From the NCBI GenBank assembly GCA_013042695.1, contig JABDPQ010000689.1, positions 1-6,825 of the forward strand: a stretch of 6,825 nt of DNA, read 5' to 3'. Shown piece after piece: positions 1 through 5,280 of the stretch. The notes beneath the pieces are model-generated. The model was not told the DNA's origin. It ran no database searches and saw nothing but the letters and a program-made list of their open reading frames with translations. The DNA is from Desulfobacterales bacterium (lineage in GTDB: Bacteria > Desulfobacterota > Desulfobulbia > Desulfobulbales > Desulfocapsaceae). The position numbers were made by a program, and so were the translations under genes. Numbering within the stretch: the stretch's first letter is position 1; each line of letters starts with the position of its first letter.

Positions 1-134
1 CCATAGTGCAGGCATTTTTCTTCTGTCTTGGTTGTTTCTACAAATTGAACACAGAGTGCTTTAAAATCATCGAGTTTGCCGTCCTGAACCTTAAAATAGG
101 GTACAAGCGTACAACATGTATCTTGAGTTGCCAT
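1..134 (-). CDS. ABM-like small protein, N-terminal part (runs off left edge)
   Basis: Partial gene read on the minus strand from an ATG at 134-132; 44 codons are in the window and the frame is open at the left edge. A strong ribosome binding site, GGAGG, lies 5 nt before the ATG. The peptide starts MATQDTCCTLVPYFKVQDGK and continues with a stretch rich in Leu, Asp and Phe, then KTEEKCLHY. The pattern of a first beta strand (TLVPYFKV), a helix (LDDFKALCVQFVETTKTE) and a turn into Cys-Leu-His-Tyr resembles the start of antibiotic biosynthesis monooxygenase (ABM) domain proteins. These are small dimeric alpha-beta barrels of about 95-110 residues. Many members have no known substrate, so no reaction is proposed. 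Two adjacent Cys (residues 7-8) and further Cys at 28 and 41 are notable. The family call is from pattern recognition only and the C-terminal half is not visible. Confidence 0.7.
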   Translation of the reverse strand, partial: MATQDTCCTLVPYFKVQDGKLDDFKALCVQFVETTKTEEKCLHY

Positions 135-210
135 CGTGTCCTCCGGTTACGTAATTTGTTGGGAAATTGGTTTCTGACTTGTTTCATTGTTGTAAAACAG
201 TAATAATATT

Positions 211-238
211 ATTATTAATTCGAAATGGGAATTGTCAA
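211..238 (-). promoter_or_regulatory. Candidate sigma-70 promoter for the ABM-like gene
   Basis: On the minus strand a perfect TTGACA (238-233) is followed after 16 nt by AATAAT (216-211), which matches TATAAT at five of six positions. This would start transcription near 204 and leave a leader of about 70 nt before the ATG at 134. The -10 region lies in a perfect 14-bp AT-only palindrome (TAATAATATTATTA, 201-214), which may help melting or serve as a protein site. Prediction from sequence only. Confidence 0.5.
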
Positions 239-260
239 TATTTATGGCATATTATACTAT
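232..260 (+). promoter_or_regulatory. Candidate sigma-70 promoter upstream of the two-TM protein gene
   Basis: On the plus strand TTGTCA (232-237, five of six to consensus) is followed by TACTAT (255-260) at a 17-nt spacing, or by the better hexamer TATACT (253-258) at a short 15-nt spacing. The -35 box occupies nearly the same bases as the minus-strand TTGACA at 238-233, so the two promoters would compete for the same site. A start near 267 would give a leader of about 257 nt that includes the two inverted repeats at 328-363 and 369-472. Moderate to weak prediction. Confidence 0.35.
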
Positions 261-327
261 GTTTCGTAGCAGCTTATATCATGAAACTCTGAAATGGTTT
301 CTGGCCAGCGTTTCTATACCGGTTAAT

Positions 328-363
328 AATTAGTCGTGCTATATTCTGGTTCTTCGACTAATT
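328..363 (+). repeat. 9-bp inverted repeat (hairpin) in the leader region
   Basis: AATTAGTCG (328-336) is exactly complementary to CGACTAATT (355-363), with an 18-nt loop. One more T follows the stem, giving ATTTTACA. This could be read as a weak terminator for plus-strand transcription, but the stem is AT-rich and the T tract is short. More likely it is a folded part of the leader of the gene at 524, next to the larger stem at 369-472. Confidence 0.5.
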
Positions 364-368
364 TTACA

Positions 369-472
369 CCTTCGTGTTAAGAGATTAGGCGAAACTACTT
401 TTCAGAAGTTCGGGGACGCTGAGAATGCTCGATACAAATCCCCTTTCATCGGTTAGGATCTTAACACGAAGG
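369..472 (+). other. Structured element: 14-bp stem closing a 76-nt interior; possible leader RNA or ncRNA
   Basis: CCTTCGTGTTAAGA (369-382) is a perfect reverse complement of TCTTAACACGAAGG (459-472). The interior contains further possible stems. AACTACT and AGAAGTT pair with one mismatch around a TTTC loop (about 394-411). GGGGA pairs with TCCCC in the right half of the interior, before about 443. A long closing helix with two inner helices is the shape of a structured RNA, but I cannot match it to a known class. The stretch GGCGAAAC...GGGGACGC recalls parts of the c-di-GMP-I riboswitch, but later conserved parts are missing. The strand is assumed from the downstream gene. A small mobile repeat (MITE) with 14-bp terminal repeats is an alternative, though no target duplication is evident. 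The repeats are certain; the function is not known. Confidence 0.5.
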
Positions 473-523
473 CTCTGGATGACAAGGACTTAAACTCTTA
501 AGGTCTGGCAGCAAGGAATTTCT

Positions 524-835
524 ATGAATCTCAACGATCCTTTTGGCCGCATGGCAAGAAAGCATCAGAGAGGGTACGAAATGATGCGTGATGTCATGCA
601 TAAAGGTGGCGTCGATACCCCTCACGCCGCTCAGGAGATCATTAGGCAGTCGAAAACACGTGCGGTGAAATTCCTGGCTATTGGGTTTGTTCTCTTCCTG
701 CTGGTTATCTGGTTGGTGCCTCAGGCATTTATGTTGGCTTTTTGCCTGCTCCTCTTTTTGGTTCTTTGGGTTATCACCTCGACGATTAACGGTAAACGAT
801 ATATCGAACGCTATATTGATGAAGAGCTGAAATAA
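524..835 (+). CDS. Small two-TM membrane protein of unknown function
   Basis: Encodes 103 residues that I do not recognise as a named family. The ATG at 524 is preceded by AAGGA with about 6 nt spacing, which supports this start. The N-terminal 47 residues are polar and basic (ARKHQRGYEMMRDVMHKGG, QSKTR). Two hydrophobic stretches follow, at about 48-65 and 67-88, separated only by Pro66-Gln67, so they probably form a tight membrane hairpin. The tail (NGKRYIERYIDEELK) is charged. The basic flanks on both sides predict that both ends lie in the cytoplasm. There is no signal peptide and there are no obvious catalytic motifs. It stands alone: the gene to its left is divergent and the mmd operon to its right is convergent. 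Its long leader with inverted repeats suggests regulation at RNA level, which is inference. Confidence 0.75.
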   Translation: MNLNDPFGRMARKHQRGYEMMRDVMHKGGVDTPHAAQEIIRQSKTRAVKFLAIGFVLFLLVIWLVPQAFMLAFCLLLFLVLWVITSTINGKRYIERYIDEELK

Positions 836-985
836 GCAAATCAGATCAGCGTGTATCTCAGCTCACTAATGGGTAAGGCTTATGCAAACTCCGGTAGCCT
901 GAGTCGTTGCCGGAAAAGCTCCGTCTTATCATTGCTCATTGCAGATTGTCCCGCATCTTCATCGTTTATCCGCAGTAAGGCAGGG

Positions 986-2149
986 TCAGCCTCCAAACAA
1001 AGAAAGTAGAACCCCTGCAGATACTGCAGAGCCAATAACACCGGCAACGTTTGGCCCCATGGCATGCATGAGCAGAAAATTGGTGGGTTCCTCTTTCTGG
1101 CCGACGACTTGGGAAACCCTGGCTGCCATGGGAACAGCAGAGACCCCTGCGGAGCCAATCAGTGGATTAATTTTCACATTCATTACTTTGTTCATGATCT
1201 TGGCAATCAGGACCCCTGAGGCAGTGCCAATTGCAAAGGCAATTATGCCGAGTGTCAGTATTGCCAGGGTCTCCACCTTGAGAAACTGCTCTGCCGTGGC
1301 CGTAGCACCAACAGTTACTCCAAGGAAAATAGTAATTATGTTTATCAAGGCATTTTTAGCTGTGTCTTCAAGTCGTCCAACCACTCCGCACTCTCTGAAG
1401 AGATTTCCAAGCATAAGCATGCCGACAAGTGTCGCTGCAGGAGGCACGATCAGTGAAACAACGATTGTAACGATAATGGGAAAGAGAATTTTCTCTTTTT
1501 TAGGGACATGCCGCAGCTGCTCCATTTTAATGATTCGCTCTTTTTTCGTGGTTAGCAGGCGCATAATGGGAGGTTGAATTATCGGGACCAGCGCCATATA
1601 GGAATAGGCGGCAATCGCTATGGCACCAAGGAGGTGCGGGGCAAGTTTTGAGGAGAGAAATATTGCGGTAGGGCCGTCGGCTCCTCCTATAATACCTATA
1701 GAAGCCGCTTCCTGTGCGGTGAAGAGTCCGGATCCAATGGCTCCCATAAAGGTAACAAAGATACCGAACTGTGCAGCTGCACCGAGCAGCAGTGACTTAG
1801 GGTTGGCAATCAGCGGGCCGAAATCCGTCATTGCACCGACACCAAGAAAAATAAGCGGAGGAAATATGCCCAGATGATCTCCTTGAAACAGATAGTAAAG
1901 GAGCCCACCCGGCTCAACGGTATGAATGACCTCTTCGGTAATTTCCATTATCGGTGGTGCCATTAATCCGGCAAATGGCAGATTGGTGAGCAGCACTCCG
2001 AAGGCAATCGGAACGAGCAGCAGAGGCTCAAAACCTTTGACAATTGCCAAATACAAGAGCAGGCAGGAGATTGCCATCATCAGTACAACACCGAAATTCA
2101 GTCCATAAAAACCGGTACTCTGTAAAAATTGAAAAAATGCATCAAGCAT
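986..2149 (-). CDS. mmdB: Methylmalonyl-CoA decarboxylase beta subunit, Na+-translocating carboxybiotin decarboxylase
   Basis: Encodes 387 residues, typical for this family (OadB/MmdB/GcdB). The protein is an integral membrane subunit that decarboxylates carboxybiotin on MmdC and couples this to Na+ export. Hydrophobic segments run along most of its length. The signature GIIGGADGPTAIF contains Asp158, which aligns with the Na+-binding Asp203 of Klebsiella OadB at a constant offset of 45. The second signature, NPLIGSAGVSAVPMAAR (328-344), gives Asn328, Gly332, Ser337 and Arg344, matching OadB Asn373, Gly377, Ser382 and Arg389 at the same offset. All known key residues are therefore present. 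The start at 2149 has GGGAGG 6 nt upstream. It is the last gene of the operon, 18 nt after mmdC. No convincing terminator was found before the convergent gene that ends at 835. The protein alone does not tell which acyl-CoA or keto acid is used; that comes from mmdA. Confidence 0.95.
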   Translation of the reverse strand: MLDAFFQFLQSTGFYGLNFGVVLMMAISCLLLYLAIVKGFEPLLLVPIAFGVLLTNLPFAGLMAPPIMEITEEVIHTVEPGGLLYYLFQGDHLGIFPPLIFLGVGAMTDFGPLIANPKSLLLGAAAQFGIFVTFMGAIGSGLFTAQEAASIGIIGGADGPTAIFLSSKLAPHLLGAIAIAAYSYMALVPIIQPPIMRLLTTKKERIIKMEQLRHVPKKEKILFPIIVTIVVSLIVPPAATLVGMLMLGNLFRECGVVGRLEDTAKNALINIITIFLGVTVGATATAEQFLKVETLAILTLGIIAFAIGTASGVLIAKIMNKVMNVKINPLIGSAGVSAVPMAARVSQVVGQKEEPTNFLLMHAMGPNVAGVIGSAVSAGVLLSLFGG

Positions 2150-2167
2150 AGCGTACCTCCCGCTTGA

Positions 2168-2572
2168 TTATGAGATGACTATGAGCAGATCGCCTGAATT
2201 AACGGAAGCGCCAACGGCAACATGGATTTCACTGATTACACCGTCGCAGGGGGCCATAATTTCATTTTCCATTTTCATTGCTTCCAGGATGAGCAGAGCC
2301 TCTCCACGCACAACGGTATCTCCCTCGGCGGCTTTTACCTCAAGAATAGTTCCCGGCATTGCTGCCGTAATAATGCCAGAGGCCTCATCATTGGCATCCG
2401 GTTTTGGATTGCTGGCAGCTGTTGACTTGCTTTGGGGGATCGGTTTTGGTGCTGGAGGTTTTGCCTGTTCTGGCGGTGCTGTGATGGCAGGAGCACTCGC
2501 ACTGGTTTCCTGTAATTCCTCAATGGCCACCTTATATTCATTTCCGTTTACAAGAACTCGAAATTGTCTCAT
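2168..2572 (-). CDS. mmdC: Methylmalonyl-CoA decarboxylase gamma subunit, biotin carrier protein
   Basis: Encodes 134 residues. The N-terminal part (MRQFRVLVNGNEYKVAIEEL) is the short beta-strand segment usual in these carriers. A flexible Ala/Pro-rich linker follows at about 25-60. The biotinyl domain runs from about 66 to the end. It contains EAMKM, with Lys100 as the predicted biotinylation site, and ends in a hammerhead-type strand pattern (GVISEIHVAVGASVNSGDLLIVIS). The protein carries the carboxyl group from MmdA to MmdB. The start at 2572 is set by GGGGAGG 8 nt upstream, and the gene follows mmdD after 20 nt. It needs a biotin protein ligase encoded elsewhere. The fold could also serve an oxaloacetate or other decarboxylase, but the neighbours point to methylmalonyl-CoA. 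Confidence 0.95.
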   Translation of the reverse strand: MRQFRVLVNGNEYKVAIEELQETSASAPAITAPPEQAKPPAPKPIPQSKSTAASNPKPDANDEASGIITAAMPGTILEVKAAEGDTVVRGEALLILEAMKMENEIMAPCDGVISEIHVAVGASVNSGDLLIVIS

Positions 2573-2592
2573 AACGCTAACCTCCCCAATCC

Positions 2593-3003
2593 CTACAATG
2601 AATTATTCATATGCTCAGCAAGTCCGGCTTTATGCCAGGCTGTTGAAGACGCTTCCACCTTTTCAATATTTCTGATGACAATATTGCTGACCGAGGTCTT
2701 TAATTGCACGGCCAGTGCGGTGCTGATGGCGGCAACGATTTCCTCATCTTGCAGCACATTATCAGCAGCAGCAACTTTTTCCTCGGCAGCAACAAGACGC
2801 TTTGCCTGCTGTCTTTTCACAGCCTTTTCCGCTGTCAATTTGGCCATGATTCCTATAATAAACTGCAGAATAATCAGAGAGATAAAAGTAATTCCCATTC
2901 CCAATGCCGTTGTTATCAAACCGGCAACCACTCTCTGAGTTGTTGTAAGGGCTTTCATGGCCCCCGGGTCGGCAAATTTCGTTAAGAGCTCTACTGTATC
3001 CAT
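2593..3003 (-). CDS. mmdD: Methylmalonyl-CoA decarboxylase delta subunit, OadG-family membrane anchor
   Basis: Encodes 136 residues with one strongly hydrophobic segment at about 26-53. A basic and Ala/Glu-rich, likely helical stretch follows (about 57-82). The conserved C-terminal domain reads DEEIVAAISTALAVQL and then TAWHKAGLAEHM near residues 121-132. The W...AG..E.M pattern close to the C terminus is typical of delta subunits of this class. The protein holds the soluble carboxyltransferase on the membrane beta subunit and is needed for assembly. It starts 15 nt after the mmdA stop (TAG), with AGGGAG 8 nt before the ATG. The helical central part is longer than in minimal OadG proteins. 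No separate epsilon subunit gene (mmdE, present in Veillonella) is found in the operon. Confidence 0.9.
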   Translation of the reverse strand: MDTVELLTKFADPGAMKALTTTQRVVAGLITTALGMGITFISLIILQFIIGIMAKLTAEKAVKRQQAKRLVAAEEKVAAADNVLQDEEIVAAISTALAVQLKTSVSNIVIRNIEKVEASSTAWHKAGLAEHMNNSL

Positions 3004-3018
3004 ACCTGTGTCTCCCTG

Positions 3019-4566
3019 CTAAAGCGGCATGTTACCATGTTTTTTCGCTGGTCTTTTCTCTCTTTTGCCTTCCAACATATTAAAGGCGTCAATGACTCGC
3101 TGTCGCGTGGCCTGCGGCTCAATGATATCGTCGACAAATCCTCGTTCAGCGGCCTTGTATGGTGTGGCGAATTCTGCAGCATATTCTTCAAGTATTTGCC
3201 GGCGGGTCTCTTCCTTGTCTTCTGCCTTATCAATCTCCTTCTTGAAGATAATATTAACCGCTCCATCAGATCCCATAACGGCGATTTCTGCTGTTGGCCA
3301 GGCAAAAACCATATCTGCCCCAAGGGACTTGGAACACATGGCGACATAGGCGCCGCCATAGGCCTTTCTTGTTATCAGCGTCAACTTGGGGACGGTTGCC
3401 TCACTGAATGCATAGAGAATCTTGGCACCATGCCTGATGATGCCACCATATTCCTGGGTCGTTCCCGGCAGAAACCCAGGAACATCAACAATGGTCATGA
3501 GAGGGATGTTGAAGGCATTGCAACTCCTGATAAAACGAGCGGCCTTATCTCCAGCATCCATATCCAGGCAACCAGCCATTACCTGCGGCTGGTTGGCGAC
3601 AATGCCGATGGCCCTGCCGTTGATTCTGGCAAAACCGGTAACCAGATTTTTAGCAAAATAGGGCTGGTATTCCATAAAGTCTCCACCGTCAATAATCGGT
3701 TTAACGACTTCATGTATGTCATACGGTTTATTTGGACTGTCTGGAATCAGTTCATTGAGATGTTCAATTTGGCGGTTGAGATCTTCCGCCAAGGCGCCGC
3801 GAGGAGCGCTTTCCATGTTGTTGGAAGGGAGAAAACCCAGCAATCTGCGGATAGCATCAAGACAATCGCGGTCGGAATTTGCCAAGAAATGTGCATTGCC
3901 GCTGACACTGTTATGCGTCATGGCACCGCCAAGTTCCTCAGCAGAAACAAGCTCACCGGTTACTGTTTTGATTACCTGTGGTCCGGTGATGAACATCTGA
4001 GATGTCTTGTCGACCATGAAAACAAAGTCTGTAAGGGCAGGAGAATATACAGCACCGCCTGCACATGGTCCCATAACGGCCGAGACCTGGGGTACCACCC
4101 CTGAATAGATGGCGTTTCTAAAAAAAAGATCTCCGTAACCCGAGAGCGCATCCACTGCCTCCTGGATCCTGGCGCCGCCGGAATCGTTCAGACCGATTAT
4201 CGGTGCACCCACCTTGATGGCGCTATCCATGGCCTTGACAATCTTTTTGGCATGCATCTCTCCAAGTGCGCCACCGGTAACGGTAAAATCCTGGCTAAAG
4301 GCATAGACCAGCCTGCCATCCACCATGCCATATCCGGTAACCACCGATTCGCCCTCAAAGTCCATCTTGTCCATGCCGAATCGGGTAGATCTGTTCTTGA
4401 CAAAAGCATCCAGCTCAACAAACGTTGAATCATCAAAAAAATATTCGAGCCTTTCCCGGGCAGACAGCTTGCCTTTGGCGTGCTGTTTTTCGATTCTCTG
4501 CAACCCTCCACCAAGAGAGATTTTCTCTTTTTTCTGCTGTAAACATTTTCGCTTATCAACAGACAT
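3019..4566 (-). CDS. mmdA: Methylmalonyl-CoA decarboxylase alpha subunit, carboxyltransferase
   Basis: Encodes 515 residues, close to the known length of MmdA and of propionyl-CoA carboxylase beta chains (about 510). It transfers the carboxyl group from methylmalonyl-CoA to biotin on MmdC, in the cytoplasm at the membrane face. It has two crotonase-like carboxyltransferase domains. The N-terminal domain includes LSARERLEYFFD, FSQDFTVTGGALGEMHAKKI and the oxyanion-hole motif DSGGARIQEA (128-137). The C-terminal domain includes DVPGFLPGTTQEYGGIIRHGAK (361-382), KAYGGAYVAMCSK (401-413) and AWPTAEIAVMG (422-432). The C terminus, KKHGNMPL, is typical of the family. The start has GGGAG 8 nt upstream. 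It is first in an A-D-C-B operon, the gene order of Propionigenium. The presence of mmdB, C and D makes a decarboxylase far more likely than a propionyl-CoA carboxylase or transcarboxylase subunit, which share this fold. Confidence 0.95.
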   Translation of the reverse strand: MSVDKRKCLQQKKEKISLGGGLQRIEKQHAKGKLSARERLEYFFDDSTFVELDAFVKNRSTRFGMDKMDFEGESVVTGYGMVDGRLVYAFSQDFTVTGGALGEMHAKKIVKAMDSAIKVGAPIIGLNDSGGARIQEAVDALSGYGDLFFRNAIYSGVVPQVSAVMGPCAGGAVYSPALTDFVFMVDKTSQMFITGPQVIKTVTGELVSAEELGGAMTHNSVSGNAHFLANSDRDCLDAIRRLLGFLPSNNMESAPRGALAEDLNRQIEHLNELIPDSPNKPYDIHEVVKPIIDGGDFMEYQPYFAKNLVTGFARINGRAIGIVANQPQVMAGCLDMDAGDKAARFIRSCNAFNIPLMTIVDVPGFLPGTTQEYGGIIRHGAKILYAFSEATVPKLTLITRKAYGGAYVAMCSKSLGADMVFAWPTAEIAVMGSDGAVNIIFKKEIDKAEDKEETRRQILEEYAAEFATPYKAAERGFVDDIIEPQATRQRVIDAFNMLEGKREKRPAKKHGNMPL

Positions 4567-4664
4567 ACCTCATGCTCCCGCTCTTTTTATCATTTCATCA
4601 GCGATACGCTTGTTTTCAGTCAGTGCGTCTCTTTAGATATTTTACGCCGTTAACCTCCCATATA

Positions 4665-4675
4665 AACATTGTTAC
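4665..4675. repeat. 11-bp direct repeat, copy 1 of 2
   Basis: AACATTGTTAC occurs here and again, identical, at 4882-4892, 217 bp away in the same intergenic region. Its core AACA-T-TGTT is itself a short palindrome, as expected for a site bound by a dimeric regulator. This copy lies about 100 bp upstream of the mmdA start codon. The function is inferred only from repetition and symmetry. Confidence 0.35.
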
Positions 4676-4745
4676 CAATGACGACTATTAGGCAAATAAA
4701 CTGAAATTTCTGTTTTGTATTTTGTGCATTAAATTTAGTATTTTA

Positions 4746-4764
4746 AATCATTACTATGATTATA
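4746..4764 (-). promoter_or_regulatory. Candidate -10 box with overlapping palindrome upstream of mmdA
   Basis: A perfect TATAAT reads on the minus strand at 4764-4759. It overlaps the hyphenated palindrome AATCATTACTATGATT (4746-4761; 6-bp arms, 4-nt centre), which would sit on the -10 and the start site, as repressor operators often do. No good -35 box lies at 16-18 nt, so an activator would be needed if this is the promoter. The leader would then be about 185 nt. Low confidence. Confidence 0.3.
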
Positions 4765-4881
4765 GAAATTTGTTAAATTTGATCGCTTTAAAAATACCGT
4801 TTTGGGCTAAAAAATAATAATAAGTATATGTTATTTAATGATATTTATTAAAATTGTTTTAGCTTTTAAGGGCAACAAAAG

Positions 4882-4892
4882 AACATTGTTAC
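4882..4892. repeat. 11-bp direct repeat, copy 2 of 2
   Basis: This is the second identical copy of AACATTGTTAC; the first is at 4665-4675. Just to its right, TAATGATTT (4896-4904) is the inverse of AAATCATTA (4745-4753), part of the palindrome over the candidate mmdA -10 box. Two different elements are thus repeated between the same two places. AT-rich composition makes chance matches more likely, hence the low confidence. Confidence 0.35.
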
Positions 4893-5161
4893 TCATAATG
4901 ATTTACTGTACTTTATATTTACCTGTCAAGTGAAAAAAACAGAAAATGAGTAGAGGAAATGCAAGCATCCCAAAATTTCTTTTTATTACACTACTATGGA
5001 AATTCAAATTTATTGATAATATTTTTTCTAAAAACTTATAATCAATCCAAAAATCAACCCATTGTTTTCTATTTCTCGATCAGAACCGTGCCACGATATC
5101 AATTAAATCTGAGAGTAGAGGAGCAGACTGCTGATTTGAACTGCAGTACGTTGTTCGCATT

Positions 5162-5224
5162 TGCACTTGTTGACCACGGCCGCTGCCGGTCTTATCCTGA
5201 AAGATAAGATTGGCTGCACTTGTT
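5162..5224 (+). promoter_or_regulatory. Paired direct repeats and inverted repeat around the promoter: candidate operator
   Basis: TGCACTTGTT occurs at 5162-5171, touching the -35 box, and again at 5215-5224, about 10-20 bp after the predicted start. The copies are 53 bp apart, close to five turns of DNA, so both face the same side of the helix. Between them lies the inverted repeat TCTTATC-6 nt-GATAAGA (5190-5209). This layout suits a repressor acting at two sites. The identity of the regulator is unknown and no regulator gene is in the window. Confidence 0.4.
5170..5198 (+). promoter_or_regulatory. Candidate sigma-70 promoter of the enolase-family gene
   Basis: TTGACC (5170-5175, five of six to consensus) and TATCCT (5193-5198, four of six) are separated by exactly 17 nt. 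Transcription would start near 5205, about 76 nt before the ATG at 5281. A 7-bp inverted repeat, TCTTATC (5190-5196) and GATAAGA (5203-5209), covers the -10 box and start site. The 10-bp repeat TGCACTTGTT flanks the promoter. This is the best-formed promoter candidate in the window. Confidence 0.5.
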
Positions 5225-5280
5225 TTAGGGTGTTGCGCGCATGTCCTGAAATCATTTAACCAACAAAACGAGTAATAACT

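Larger units (their letters stand above)
4567..5280. other. Divergent 714-nt intergenic region between mmdA and the enolase-family gene
   Basis: I see no convincing gene here. The centre (about 4690-5080) is very AT-rich, while the ends are closer to coding composition. It holds a candidate promoter and palindrome for mmdA near 4746-4764, and a second minus-strand TTGACA at 4929-4924 with only a poor -10 (GTAAAT) behind it. It also has two copies of an 11-bp repeat and, at the right end, the promoter with flanking repeats of the gene at 5281. Open frames in the region, such as 4959-5207 on the plus strand, show no protein-like pattern and lack a well-spaced ribosome binding site. Confidence 0.6.

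Noticed and set aside
6..203. Plus-strand open frame of 65 codons at the left edge
   Set aside because: It is antisense to the ABM-like gene, which has a strong ribosome binding site and a protein-like sequence, and it runs through that gene's predicted promoter.
388..430. c-di-GMP-I (GEMM) riboswitch
   Set aside because: GGCGAAAC and GGGGACGC are suggestive, but the GAAA tetraloop, the CAAAGCC segment and the receptor helix are not present.
369..472. Integron attC site
   Set aside because: The arms have GTTAAGA on the left and TCTTAAC on the right, the reverse of the RYYYAAC...GTTRRRY order required, and there is no integrase or cassette structure.
824..925. Terminator between the two convergent gene ends
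   Set aside because: GAGCTGA (824-830) pairs with TCAGCTC (858-864), and a GC-rich imperfect hairpin lies near 893-915, but neither is followed by a T tract on either strand.
939..1577. Plus-strand open frame of 212 codons over the end of mmdB
   Set aside because: It is antisense to the conserved beta subunit and has no recognisable domain or good ribosome binding site.
3037..4104. Long plus-strand open frame of 355 codons inside mmdA
   Set aside because: It is antisense to the well-conserved carboxyltransferase gene; its translation shows no family motifs, and it follows from the codon bias of mmdA.
4959..5207. Plus-strand open frame of 82 codons in the AT-rich gap
   Set aside because: The purine-rich GAGGAA directly abuts the ATG with no proper spacing; the composition simply reflects AT-rich DNA, and its end covers the promoter of the next gene.
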